A DNA stretch of 64,000 nucleotides from Pseudomonas sp. CCI4.2. GTDB lineage: Bacteria > Pseudomonadota > Gammaproteobacteria > Pseudomonadales > Pseudomonadaceae. The notes under the pieces were generated by a model. The model made no database searches. It saw nothing but the letters and a program-made list of their open reading frames with translations, and had not been told where the DNA came from. Shown here piece by piece: positions 25,499 through 33,631 of the stretch (position 1 is the first letter of the stretch; each line of letters opens with the position of its first letter). The translations under genes and the position numbers were made by a program. The DNA lies in NCBI RefSeq assembly GCF_034350045.1, contig NZ_CP133781.1, forward strand, positions 3,192,001 to 3,256,000, in the 5' to 3' direction.

Positions 25499-26914
25499 CT
25501 AAGCCGCGTCGATTGGAGTGGCAGCGACAGCGCCATGGTTGAAGCTCGGGCCGGCGTCAGACGCCAGTACCGGATTTTTTTGCAAGAAGGCGATGGCCTT
25601 GCGCAAGTCATCCAGCAGCAAGCCAATCAGGTCGCGGCTGACACCATGCCGTACCAATACCCGCTGGACGACAATGTCCTGGCGGTCAGAGGGCAGTGGG
25701 TACGACGCAATTTGCCAGCCGCGCATCCGCACCCGTTCCGACAAGTCATACAGGCTGAAGCCGTGGTCGATGCCGTCCTTCAGTTTGTAACAAACCGCTG
25801 GCAGGCCATCTTTGCCGTCGTAAACCAATTCCAGCGGACCCAGCCGGGTAATCTCACCCGCCAGCCACTGCGCAGTGTCCGAACAGGCTTGCTGGATGCG
25901 GGTATAACCGTCGCGGCCCAAGCGCAGAAAGTTGTAATACTGCGCGATGATTTCACCGCCCGGGCGACTGAAGTTCAGCGCGAAGGTGGCCATGTTGCCG
26001 CCCAGGTAATCGACGTAGAAGATCAACTCTTCCGGCAGATCGGTTTTCGAGCTCCAGATGATCCAGCCCACGCCCAATGGCGCGAGGCCATATTTGTGGC
26101 CGGAAGCATTGATCGATTTGACCCGCTCGATCTGGAAGTCCCACTTCAATGCTTGCTGAATGAAGGGGGCGATAAAGCCGCCGCTGGCCGCGTCCACGTG
26201 GATCGGAATATTGAGCCCAAGGTCACGCTGCATGGCGTCCAATTCGGCCGCCAACGCCGCAACGGGTTCGTAGATACCGGTAAAGGTCACGCCCAAGGTG
26301 GCAACCACACCGATGGTATTTTCGTCGCAATACGCGCGCAGGTCGGCGGGCTCCAGGCCCAGCGCATTGCCACGCAACGGTACTTCACGGATTTCCACGT
26401 CGAAATAACGGGCAAATTTCTTCCAGCAAATCTGCACCGGACCGCACACGAAGTTAGGTTTGTCGGTGGGCAGACCGGCTTCTTCGCGAAGTTTTTTCCA
26501 GGTCCACTTCAAGGCCAAGCCGCCGAGCATGGCCGCTTCGCTGGAACCGGTGGTCGAACAGCCCACGGTTTGCCAGGATTTCGGCGCATGCCACAGGTCG
26601 GCAATGATGTGCACGCAACGGTTCTCGATTTCGGCCGTTTGCGGGTATTCGTCTTTGTCGATCATGTTCTTGTCGAGGGCGTCGGCCATCAACTTCTGTA
26701 CTTCGGGTTCGACCCAGGTGGTGCAGAAGGTTGCCAGGTTTTGCCGGGAGTTACCGTCCAGCAACAGCTCGTCGCGGACCAGGTTGTAAGCCGCCGAGGG
26801 CGCAGTCGAATGATCAGGGAGCCGATACTTGGGCAGGCGTCGTTGCGACGTGCCACTGGAGTAAACGTCTTCGATAGCGTCGTCGCGGGTTTCAGCGGTT
26901 TGATGAAGTGCCAT
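25499..26914 (-). CDS. gadB: Glutamate decarboxylase
   Basis: A 471-residue PLP enzyme that converts glutamate to GABA and CO2 while consuming a proton, a classic acid-resistance reaction (E. coli GadB is 466 residues). The PLP-binding lysine is K274 in [10 protein letters not shown], and the cofactor-binding HVDAASGG lies at 239-246. [16 protein letters not shown] at 119-134 is the substrate/PLP loop. The C-terminus keeps a histidine (PSFNHG), comparable with the C-terminal histidine that closes the E. coli active site at neutral pH, followed by a short extra tail. It lies directly upstream of the AspT-type antiporter. GadB in pseudomonads may serve pH homeostasis or GABA production. The identification is strong. 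Confidence 0.93.
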   Translation of the reverse strand: MALHQTAETRDDAIEDVYSSGTSQRRLPKYRLPDHSTAPSAAYNLVRDELLLDGNSRQNLATFCTTWVEPEVQKLMADALDKNMIDKDEYPQTAEIENRCVHIIADLWHAPKSWQTVGCSTTGSSEAAMLGGLALKWTWKKLREEAGLPTDKPNFVCGPVQICWKKFARYFDVEIREVPLRGNALGLEPADLRAYCDENTIGVVATLGVTFTGIYEPVAALAAELDAMQRDLGLNIPIHVDAASGGFIAPFIQQALKWDFQIERVKSINASGHKYGLAPLGVGWIIWSSKTDLPEELIFYVDYLGGNMATFALNFSRPGGEIIAQYYNFLRLGRDGYTRIQQACSDTAQWLAGEITRLGPLELVYDGKDGLPAVCYKLKDGIDHGFSLYDLSERVRMRGWQIASYPLPSDRQDIVVQRVLVRHGVSRDLIGLLLDDLRKAIAFLQKNPVLASDAGPSFNHGAVAATPIDAA

Positions 26915-27159
26915 GGAATCCTACTCTGCAGAAATGAGGGAAAGGCGATAGCCCTGGCCGCGATGTACAGCGGATTGAGCCGCTTCAAAGCGTGCTGCAA
27001 AAACAGTGAACATCAACACAGACAAGCGTTAAGACGTTGCGTGCGCCGCTAATTTAGCGGGCGGGGGTGAGGGTGTTTTCGGGGAAGCGTAGCCAAATTC
27101 GATGTGTAACTAACCCGTATGAGCCTACGCTGAAACGGCTGGTGGTTAGTTGATCCAGA

Positions 27160-27879
27160 TCAGTTAATGATCTTCTTCAGCCAGTTATCCAGGTCCATGA
27201 TTTCGTTATCGCTGATGGTATGGCCGATACCGGGATACGCATGAAATTCAGGCTCGATGGCCAATTCTTTCAGCCAGGTATCAGCGTCAGTTGCGCCGAC
27301 ATACGGTACTCGCTGGTCAGCGGTGCCGTGACCGATGAACACTTCAAGCGCCTTGAAACCCGGTAACGGCTGCAACTCGGATTTCAGTACGGGCAGGATC
27401 TTGCCGCTCAACGCAGCGAACCCGCGCAGGATGTCTGGGTGCCGCAGGGCCACTTCATAGGACATGATCGCGCCTTGGCTGAACCCGATCAGAAACACCT
27501 TGTCCGGCTGGGTGTTGTATTTCTCGGTGGCTTTAACCACGAAGTCCGAAATCAATGCTTCGCTGCTTTTCAGGTCGTCGGTTTCGCCATCGTAAGGGCC
27601 GTCGCCGGGTTTTTTGTTGAACCACTGATAGCTATTGGGTCCGACCTCAAACGGTGCTCGCGCCGACAAAAAGGTGTACTCGGCGGGCAGTTGATCCTTG
27701 ATGTCGAACAGGTCGGCTTCATTGGCGCCGGAGCCATGCAGGAAGATTACCAGCGGCTTGTTTCGGGATTGTCCGTCAGTCTGTTCCAGGTAACTCAAGG
27801 GCAGGTCGGTTTGCAGGGGAGATTGGGCATGAGCGGAGGATGACGCGAGGAGAAACAGTGCAGCGAGAACTTTGATCAT
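27160..27879 (-). CDS. Secreted alpha/beta-hydrolase (carboxylesterase/phospholipase type)
   Basis: A 239-residue serine hydrolase with a signal peptide (about 1-19, ending SSAHA). The alpha/beta-hydrolase core shows the oxyanion motif FLHGSGAN (about 48-55), the nucleophile elbow GFSQG (about 153), an acid in GHGTADQRVP and the catalytic histidine in GIGHTIS. The closest family is the phospholipase/carboxylesterase group (YpfH/EstB-like), acting on short-chain esters in the periplasm or outside. The gene is single, with its own promoter region on the right side. The natural substrate is unknown. Confidence 0.85.
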   Translation of the reverse strand: MIKVLAALFLLASSSAHAQSPLQTDLPLSYLEQTDGQSRNKPLVIFLHGSGANEADLFDIKDQLPAEYTFLSARAPFEVGPNSYQWFNKKPGDGPYDGETDDLKSSEALISDFVVKATEKYNTQPDKVFLIGFSQGAIMSYEVALRHPDILRGFAALSGKILPVLKSELQPLPGFKALEVFIGHGTADQRVPYVGATDADTWLKELAIEPEFHAYPGIGHTISDNEIMDLDNWLKKIIN

Positions 27880-27975
27880 ATGCCTGCCTTTTCACAGCCT
27901 TGTCCGGATCGAGGGCGAAGCTTAGCACCGGTTTTTCTCTGCTGTATTCAAAACACGGCGCGATGGGTTTCCAGT

Positions 27976-28860
27976 TCACGCCAATGACATCAGCGCATCG
28001 ACCACTTGGTGCAGGGCCTTGCTGAGTGGTTTGTCCTGACGCAGGACGATGCCCAAGGTGCGGGTCAATGCGGGCGTCAGGCTGCGAACTTGCAGCCCGC
28101 GTCGATGGTGGGCGGCGGCAACTGACAGGCTGGGTACGATGCTATAGCCCAAGCCCGCCGCGACCATTTCCTTGATCGCCTCGATGCTGCCCAACTCCAT
28201 CACCGGTTTGATTCGAATGCCCGACTCCGCGTACCACTGGTTGATCAACGCCCGCGTGCTGCTGCCGGCTTCGAAGACCACCAGCGGGTAAGGGATCAGC
28301 GTCGCGGGGGTGACCTGTTCTGGCAGCTGTGTTTCCTCGGCGCTGAAGATCGCAACGAACACGTCATCCATCAGCGGCGTCACCGCTAAACTGCGTCCGG
28401 TCGCAGGTAGCGTGACCAAGGCTAGATCCAGACGATTTTCCTCCACGGCCTTTACGACGCTTTCGGTATTACCAATGCTGACACGCACCTCCAGCGCCGG
28501 AAATTGTTGGCGCAAGGTTTGAAGGATGGGCGGCAGAAGGTGGATGCAGGCCGTTGCACCGGTGCCAATGGCAATAATGCCCGCGACCTCCTGCGCGTGG
28601 GTCGCGAGGTCCAGCAATGCATGTTCGACGGCGGCGTCGATGTGGATAATGTGTTCCAGCAACAGATTGCCCGGCGATGTGGCTTTGATCCGTTTGCCGA
28701 CGCGTTCGATGAGTCGCACATTGAGGCGCTGTTCCAACTGACGGATTTGCAGGCTGACAGCCGGTTGAGTCAGGCCGAGTTTTTCGCCTGCTGCAGAAAA
28801 ACTTCCGCAGGCAATAACACATGAATAGGTGTGCAGATGATTGAGGTTGAGTCGTTGCAT
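27976..28860 (-). CDS. LysR-family transcriptional regulator
   Basis: A 294-residue LysR-type regulator from the ATG at 28860 (a 12-residue longer reading exists but MQRLNLNHLHTYSCV is the normal beginning). It has a helix-turn-helix at about 5-65 (CGSFSAAGEKLGLTQPAVSLQIRQLE) and an effector-binding domain at about 90-290 of the CbbR/CysB-like type. It is divergent from a GNAT acetyltransferase with 104 bases between the starts, the standard layout for LysR control of its neighbour. The inducer and targets are unknown. Confidence 0.87.
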   Translation of the reverse strand: MQRLNLNHLHTYSCVIACGSFSAAGEKLGLTQPAVSLQIRQLEQRLNVRLIERVGKRIKATSPGNLLLEHIIHIDAAVEHALLDLATHAQEVAGIIAIGTGATACIHLLPPILQTLRQQFPALEVRVSIGNTESVVKAVEENRLDLALVTLPATGRSLAVTPLMDDVFVAIFSAEETQLPEQVTPATLIPYPLVVFEAGSSTRALINQWYAESGIRIKPVMELGSIEAIKEMVAAGLGYSIVPSLSVAAAHHRRGLQVRSLTPALTRTLGIVLRQDKPLSKALHQVVDALMSLA

Positions 28861-28964
28861 CTCAAAGTTTTTCTTATGCAGAGGATAAGCGATCATAACT
28901 TTTTTTTAGTCACCGGCCCCGGCATCATTGCCGCCTATCCGACGGTCATTAAAGCAGACGAACT

Positions 28965-29480
28965 ATGAACACCCGCGAAACCCCGGTCCTGCGCGACGCC
29001 ACCGACGACGACCTGCCCAGCGTGCAATCCATTTACGCGGCGCACGTGCTCGGCGGTATCGCCAGCTTCGAACTGGAAGCGCCCAGCGTCGCCGACATGC
29101 TGGGCCGGCGCGCTGACATCCTGTCCAAAGGGCTGCCGTATCTGGTCGCCGAACGTGGGGGTGAAGTGGTGGGTTATGGCTACGCGACCCTGTACCGACC
29201 GCGCCCGGGTTACCGTTTTACGGTTGAAGATTCGGTGTATGTGCGTGAGGGGCTGGGCGGGAAGGGCATCGGCCAGGCGCTGCTCGGCGCAATCATTGAG
29301 CGCTGCACCCAAGGCGGCTCGCGGCAGATGATCGCGATCATTGGCAACAGCGAGAATTACGCCTCGATCCGACTGCACGAACGCCTCGGTTTTCGCCGCG
29401 TGGGGGTGTTTGAATCGGTGGGTTTCAAGCACGGGCGCTGGGTGGACACCGTTCTGATGCAGCGCGCGCTAGGTTTGTAG
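28965..29480 (+). CDS. GNAT N-acetyltransferase (phosphinothricin acetyltransferase-like)
   Basis: A 171-residue GNAT enzyme resembling the PAT/MddA group that acetylates methionine sulfoximine, phosphinothricin or related amino acids. It opens with LRDATDDDLPSVQSIYAAHV, has the VGYGYATLYRPRPGYRFTVEDSVYV core and the acetyl-CoA-binding GLGGKGIGQALL loop (Q/RxxGxG/A type), and ends with GFKHGRWVDTVLMQR, as in that subgroup. It is divergent from a LysR regulator that may control it. Substrate specificity within the subgroup is not determinable. Downstream lies a dispersed repeat. Confidence 0.88.
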   Translation: MNTRETPVLRDATDDDLPSVQSIYAAHVLGGIASFELEAPSVADMLGRRADILSKGLPYLVAERGGEVVGYGYATLYRPRPGYRFTVEDSVYVREGLGGKGIGQALLGAIIERCTQGGSRQMIAIIGNSENYASIRLHERLGFRRVGVFESVGFKHGRWVDTVLMQRALGL

Positions 29481-29697
29481 GAGAAGCACCCACCGCCTTC
29501 GACGCCGCGCCGTCGCGCAGCAAACTGTGTGGCACTTTGTGTTGTTTGAGGCTGCAGCGCGTCAGGACTTGCGCCTTCCCGAATAAATTCGGTCCCACAC
29601 AGCCTGCACAGGTTTGACGCTGCACAGATTTCTGTAGGAACTGCCGAAGGCTGCGATAAGGTCCGAAGGACCTTCGCCAACACGTTGGCTCTACAGC
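29477..29697. repeat. Dispersed repeat, family 2, copy B
   Basis: It begins with GTAGGAG right at the GNAT stop and contains CTTCGACGCCGCGCCGTCGCG, CAAACTGTGTGGCACTTTGTG, TTCCCGAATAAATTCGGTCC and GGTCCGAAGGACCTTCGCC. The same ordered blocks recur at 32487-32695 and 47088-47232 in this orientation and at 23537-23668 inverted. Internal palindromes (CCGAATAAATTCGG, GGTCCGAAGGACC) suggest folded RNA or a protein-binding site. Confidence 0.7.
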
Positions 29698-30263
29698 GGC
29701 TTGGTGTTTGCTGCGCGCTCCATCCTCAGTCGCCAGCGTCCGTTGTACCTCAGCTCGGTCATCGACAGCGGTTCGATGTCGATGGCATTGAACGCTGTCA
29801 TCGGGCATTGCAGCGCATGGACGATGGCCGCGCGGATGATGAAGGGGTGGGTAATCGCGATGATGTGGCCGGGGGTGCGCAGCGTATCGAGCCATGCACT
29901 GACGCGGGCGCAAACGTCGGCAATGGATTCGCCACCGTGGGGCGCGCTCATGCTGTCGGTAAGCCAGGCGTTAAGCGCTTCGGGTTCTTGGGCTTGAAGG
30001 TCGTCAATACGCTGACCCTGCCAACGTCCGAAATCGCAATCGCGCAGGGCGGGCACGATGTCCAACTCGCTTGCGAACAGCAAGCCGGTCTGCTGCGCGC
30101 GAGTTTCTGGTGCGCTAAGCAACTGGGCAGAGAGCTTGAAGTGTCCAGACAGCGAACCCGCTGACGATTGCCAGTCCATCTCGATGGGTTCGTCTTGCGC
30201 AAAGCGCCCAAGTTTTTGCGCAACGGTTCGGGCGTGGCAGATCAAGGTCAGACGGGTTGCCAT
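29691..30263 (-). CDS. Histidine phosphatase-like protein with atypical motif
   Basis: A 190-residue protein of the phosphoglycerate-mutase-like histidine phosphatase fold. It has ETRAQQTGLLF and DCDFGRWQGQRI segments, APHGGESIADVCARVSAWL and the late catalytic-histidine region IIAITHPFIIRAAIVHAL. The N-terminal RHG signature is replaced by LICHARTVAQ: the histidine stays, but the preceding arginine is Cys and the glycine is Ala. The gene is divergent from the cobalamin-riboswitch cbtBA operon, so a role in cobalamin salvage (CobC-like, removing phosphate from an alpha-ribazole compound) is plausible but unproven. The altered motif may be a trait of this subfamily. Catalytic activity is uncertain. 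Confidence 0.72.
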   Translation of the reverse strand: MATRLTLICHARTVAQKLGRFAQDEPIEMDWQSSAGSLSGHFKLSAQLLSAPETRAQQTGLLFASELDIVPALRDCDFGRWQGQRIDDLQAQEPEALNAWLTDSMSAPHGGESIADVCARVSAWLDTLRTPGHIIAITHPFIIRAAIVHALQCPMTAFNAIDIEPLSMTELRYNGRWRLRMERAANTKPL

Positions 30264-30284
30264 GGCGGTTCACACTGGTTTTAC

Positions 30285-30430
30285 AAGTCGAGAAGAGTAC
30301 ACTGCCCGAGCAGTTGCATCATGTTGCAAAGCAGGAAGCCGGTTGGAATCCGGTGCGGTCGCGCCACTGTATTCGGTCATTGCCGTAAGCCAGACCTTGT
30401 TTTGTCCACCCGTTATCCGTATTGGGACGC
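30285..30430 (+). promoter_or_regulatory. Cobalamin riboswitch upstream of cbtB
   Basis: The stretch carries the AdoCbl riboswitch core: GCAGGAAGCCGGTTGGAATC, CGGTGCGGTCGCGCCACTGTA and, further on, GTAAGCCAGACCTTG, in the expected order. The 5' part with the GTTGCATCATGTTGCAA stem fits the variable peripheral arm. It precedes cbtB by about 20 bases and would shut off the cobalt transporter when cobalamin is plentiful. The boundaries are approximate. Confidence 0.85.
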
Positions 30431-30449
30431 GAGTTCCCTGGAGACTCTT

Positions 30450-30662
30450 ATGACTTTCAACGCCACAACCCATACCGATACCTCGCTGCCGGTGATCCCG
30501 TTGGGTGAAATTCTGCCGTGGGCCGTGTTCGTCGGTTTGCTGTTGATGCTTGCGCTGTATTTCGTTGGCGCAGAACAAGGCGCCACGTCGATGTTTTCCG
30601 GAACGTATGTCCATGAGTTTGTGCATGACGGTCGCCACTTGCTGGGCTTCCCTTGCCACTAA
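30450..30662 (+). CDS. cbtB: CbtB family cobalt transporter subunit
   Basis: A 70-residue single-helix membrane protein. A hydrophobic segment (about 22-42, WAVFVGLLLMLALYFVG) is followed by a histidine-rich end (YVHEFVHDGRHLLGFPCH) suited to binding cobalt, the hallmark of CbtB. The ATG at 30450 has CTGGAGA upstream. A longer frame starting at 30168 would run through the riboswitch and is not credible. CbtB works with CbtA as a predicted B12-regulated cobalt importer. The gene is followed by cbtA after 15 bases. Confidence 0.93.
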   Translation: MTFNATTHTDTSLPVIPLGEILPWAVFVGLLLMLALYFVGAEQGATSMFSGTYVHEFVHDGRHLLGFPCH

Positions 30663-30677
30663 CTTCAGGAACATGAC

Positions 30678-31421
30678 ATGACTGGGCAATTACTTATTAG
30701 AGGAATGCTGGTGGGCTTGCTCGCCGGCCTTCTTGCGTTTGGCTTTGCCAAAGTGTTTGGTGAGCCGCAGATCGACAGGGCTATCGCCTTCGAAGAACAC
30801 CACATGTCGGCGATGCATGGTGACGCTCCGGAAGAAGAGCTGATCAGCCGCGAGGTACAAAGTACCTTCGGTTTATTCACCGGCATCATGGTCTACAGCG
30901 TCTCGCTGGGCGGGATTTTCGCTCTGGTGTTCGCTTACACCTTGGGTCGGGCTGGCAACATGGGCCCTCGTGGGCTAGCGGCATTGCTGGCATTGGCCGC
31001 CTTCGTGGCGATCATTTTGGTGCCGGGTATGAAGTACCCCGCTAATCCACCGTCGATTGGCGACCCTGCAACCATCGGCAAACGCACCAAGTTGTTCTTC
31101 CTAATGATGCTGCTCTCTGTGGCAGCGATGGTCATCGCGATCAACGCGGCGCGTAAGCTCATTGCTACCCGCGGCGTCTGGAATGGCGCGTTGCTGGCCG
31201 TTGCTTTGTATGCGGCGATCATGATTCTGGCGACGGCAATGTTTCCTACGGTTAATGAAGTGCCACAGGATTTCTCGGCGGTGTTGCTGTGGAAATTTCG
31301 CACGGCTTCGCTGGGTATTCAAATCGTACTGTGGACCACCGTCGGCTTGGCCTTTGGCTGGCTGGCGGAGCGCAAGCTCAATCCGGTGACTTCACCGCCT
31401 CGGGCCAAGCTTCAGTCCTGA
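30678..31421 (+). CDS. cbtA: CbtA family cobalt transporter subunit
   Basis: A 247-residue inner-membrane protein with about five helices, matching the CbtA family: early LVGLLAGLLAFGFAKVFGEPQIDRAIAFEEH, the extramembrane FEEHHMSAMHGDAPEEELISREVQ segment with several histidines and acids for metal, and a late KFRTASLGIQIVLWTTVGLAFGW. It forms a two-gene operon with cbtB under a cobalamin riboswitch and ends at a strong intrinsic terminator. The predicted role is cobalt uptake for cobalamin synthesis. Confidence 0.93.
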   Translation: MTGQLLIRGMLVGLLAGLLAFGFAKVFGEPQIDRAIAFEEHHMSAMHGDAPEEELISREVQSTFGLFTGIMVYSVSLGGIFALVFAYTLGRAGNMGPRGLAALLALAAFVAIILVPGMKYPANPPSIGDPATIGKRTKLFFLMMLLSVAAMVIAINAARKLIATRGVWNGALLAVALYAAIMILATAMFPTVNEVPQDFSAVLLWKFRTASLGIQIVLWTTVGLAFGWLAERKLNPVTSPPRAKLQS

Positions 31422-31425
31422 GTAG

Positions 31426-31450
31426 AGGCCCGCCGCGTGCGGGCCTTTTA
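31426..31450 (+). terminator. Intrinsic terminator of cbtBA
   Basis: AGGCCCGC and GCGGGCCT form an 8-bp stem with a 5-base loop, followed by TTTA, five bases after the cbtA stop. Confidence 0.85.
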
Positions 31451-31505
31451 CTGTGTGCCTAGCTTCGTGGCTTTAACCTATTTGACTGTGATCTGAGAGG
31501 AACGC

Positions 31506-32453
31506 ATGCCGACTGTTCTGGTGCTGGTAGAAAACGTCAATGATTACCTGCCGATCATTGAAAACAGTGGTTTTACGCTGATTCTTGCGCCGAGCCCGGC
31601 CGAGCGCGCCAAGGCTATTGCGACCTATGGCGAGCAGATCAATGCGGTGTTGACCCGAGGCCCGTTGGGTTTCTTCGCCGATGAAATGGCTGCGCTGCCG
31701 CATTTGCAAATCATCTGTGTGATTGGCGCCGGTTACGAACATGTCGACCTTGATGCCGCCCAAGCGCGGGGCGTTGTGGTCACCAACGGGGCAGGGGTCA
31801 ACTCGCCGTCGGTGGCCGATCACGCCATGGCCTTGTTGCTGTCGTTGGTGCGGGATATTCCACGGGCCGACGCCTCGGTTCGACGCGGCGAGTGGAGCAA
31901 AATCATGCGTCCTTCATTGGCTGGAAAACGCCTCGGCATTCTCGGCATGGGCTCGGTGGGCATGGCCATCGCCAAACGTGCGGCTGGATTCGACATGTCC
32001 GTCAGTTACCACAATCGTCGCCTGCGCAACGACGTGCCCTACGCGTATTGCGCCACGCCGGAGGCGCTGGCCAGCGCCTCGGACTTCTTCATCGTCGCCA
32101 CGCCGGGCGGTGCAGGTACTCATCAGTTGGTGGACAAAGCGGTGCTTGAAGCACTGGGCCCTAACGGGTTTATCGTCAATATCGCTCGCGCCAGCGTTAT
32201 TTCGACTGCGGACTTGATCGAAGCCCTGAAACACCGGCGCATCGCTGGCGCCGCGCTGGACGTGTTCGACGACGAACCGCGAGTGCCCGATGCGCTGAAA
32301 GCCCTAAGCAACGTGGTGTTGACCCCACATGTTGCTGGCCTGTCGCCGGAAGCGTCCCAAGGCACCGTGCAAATGGTCGCCGATAACTTGCTGGCGCACT
32401 TTTCAGGGCGACCGGTGCTGACGCCAGTGCCGTTGCCGTTGCCGGGGAAATAA
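31506..32453 (+). CDS. D-2-hydroxyacid dehydrogenase (glyoxylate/hydroxypyruvate reductase type)
   Basis: A 315-residue NAD(P)-dependent D-isomer 2-hydroxyacid dehydrogenase that interconverts 2-keto acids and D-2-hydroxy acids. The nucleotide-binding motif GILGMGSVGMAIAKR is at about 144-158. The catalytic Arg is in NIARAS, the Glu in DVFDDEP and the His in LTPHVAG. CVIGAGYEHVDLDAA and GVNSPSVADHAMALLL are standard substrate-domain segments. AAGCTGATCTGAGAGG-like sequence gives a ribosome-binding site (GAGAGG) before the ATG. The gene is single, downstream of the cbtA terminator. Physiological substrate unresolved, with glyoxylate or hydroxypyruvate most likely. Confidence 0.9.
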   Translation: MPTVLVLVENVNDYLPIIENSGFTLILAPSPAERAKAIATYGEQINAVLTRGPLGFFADEMAALPHLQIICVIGAGYEHVDLDAAQARGVVVTNGAGVNSPSVADHAMALLLSLVRDIPRADASVRRGEWSKIMRPSLAGKRLGILGMGSVGMAIAKRAAGFDMSVSYHNRRLRNDVPYAYCATPEALASASDFFIVATPGGAGTHQLVDKAVLEALGPNGFIVNIARASVISTADLIEALKHRRIAGAALDVFDDEPRVPDALKALSNVVLTPHVAGLSPEASQGTVQMVADNLLAHFSGRPVLTPVPLPLPGK

Positions 32454-32836
32454 AGTCGCTGGGTACCGCGCGACGCCAACAATCTCTGTAGGAGAGTCCG
32501 CCACGTCTTCGACGCCGTGCTGTCGCGCAGCAAACTGTGTGGCACTTTGTCTGGTTTGAGGTTGCAGGGTGTCAGGACTGAAGCCTTCCCGAATAAATTC
32601 GGTCCCACAGATGTTGGCGATGCACACATTCGGTAGGCGCCGAAGGCTGCGATAGGTCCGAAGGACCTTCGCCAACACGTTGGCTCTTACAGAGGTCCGT
32701 ATCGTCGGGCTCTGATGAACCATCACCTGCGTTGCTCCGTCCAAAAGCTTCAGTGTTCTGTCCAACCTGTTTTTAACGGTCTTGTGCACACTAGGGCCAT
32801 GCCCGTTACACATTGGCTGTCTGTCAGGAGAAACCC
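32454..32836. repeat. Gene-free region with dispersed repeat, family 2, copy C
   Basis: Bases 32487-32695 hold a near-complete copy of the repeat at 29477 in the same orientation (CCACGTCTTCGACGCC, CAAACTGTGTGGCACTTTGTC, TTCCCGAATAAATTCGGTCC, GGTCCGAAGGACCTTCGCC, ending GCTCTTACAGA). The remainder (about 32700-32836) is presumably the promoter region of the next gene, with no recognisable operator. Confidence 0.7.
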
Positions 32837-33532
32837 ATGAGTGATTTTGTGATTGCCCCCGTTACCGCTCCGTCGTTGGCCGTTGAAGGCACGTCGAGCC
32901 GTTTCCCGATTCGTCGCGTGTTTTGCGTTGGCCGTAACTACTCCGACCACGCTCGGGAAATGGGCCACGATCCAGACCGCGAACCACCGTTTTTCTTTAT
33001 GAAGCCGGCCGACGCAGTGGTTCCGGCCGAAGGGACCATTGCCTACCCAACACTGACTGAAGACTTGCACCACGAGATCGAACTGGTGGTGGCGATTGGT
33101 AAAGATGGCGTCGATATTGCGCCTGAAGACGCGTTGAGCCACGTATGGGGCTATGCGGTAGGCGCTGATCTGACCCGTCGTGATATTCAAGCTCAAGCGA
33201 AAAAAATGGGTCGGCCGTGGGACTGGGCCAAGGGTTTTGACGAATCCGGGCCTAGCTCGCCGCTTAAACCGCTCAGCAGCGTCGGTCACTTGGAGGGCGC
33301 CGCGATCTGGCTCAAGGTCAACGGTGTCGAGCGTCAACGTGGCAACCTCAGCGACCAGATCTGGCCGGTGAAAGACGTGATCAGCTACCTCTCACAATCG
33401 GTCAAACTCAAAGCGGGCGACTTGATTTTCACTGGCACCCCAGCCGGGGTTGGCGCGTTGCAGGTGGGCGACGTGGTTAACGGCGGGATCGACGGGCTGA
33501 ACGAATTCACCTTCACCGTGGGCCCGCGCTAA
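32837..33532 (+). CDS. Fumarylacetoacetate hydrolase-family protein
   Basis: A 231-residue FAH-family hydrolase, closest in length and motifs to fumarylpyruvate / acylpyruvate hydrolases that cleave C-C bonds in 2,4-diketo acids from aromatic ring breakdown. Signatures: IRRVFCVGRNYSDHAREMG, PPFFFMKPADAVV, the metal-binding DLHHEIELVVAIG (two glutamates) and VGADLTRRDIQ (aspartate), and GDLIFTGTPAGVGAL. The ATG at 32837 follows CAGGAGAAACCC, a good site, and is preferred over one 24 bases earlier. An AraC regulator follows in the same direction. The aromatic-pathway partners (for example a gentisate dioxygenase) are not in the window, so the substrate is unproven. Confidence 0.9.
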   Translation: MSDFVIAPVTAPSLAVEGTSSRFPIRRVFCVGRNYSDHAREMGHDPDREPPFFFMKPADAVVPAEGTIAYPTLTEDLHHEIELVVAIGKDGVDIAPEDALSHVWGYAVGADLTRRDIQAQAKKMGRPWDWAKGFDESGPSSPLKPLSSVGHLEGAAIWLKVNGVERQRGNLSDQIWPVKDVISYLSQSVKLKAGDLIFTGTPAGVGALQVGDVVNGGIDGLNEFTFTVGPR

Positions 33533-33631
33533 CGCCCAACCGTTCACCCCGATCACTATTCGCTAGGCCTGACCGCCGCATCTGAAATACCCTGTGGCGG
33601 TCAGTCCAAAAGCAGTCAGGGTGCACCCGCT

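Noticed and set aside
25481..27052. A 523-codon open frame on the plus strand across gadB
   Set aside because: It is antisense to a clearly recognisable glutamate decarboxylase with intact PLP motifs, and its translation has no recognisable family or balanced composition. It is a GC-rich shadow frame.
30168..30662. Long version of the CbtB frame (164 codons)
   Set aside because: The extra N-terminal codons run through the cobalamin riboswitch and divergent promoter. The ATG at 30450 has a good ribosome-binding site and fits the family length.
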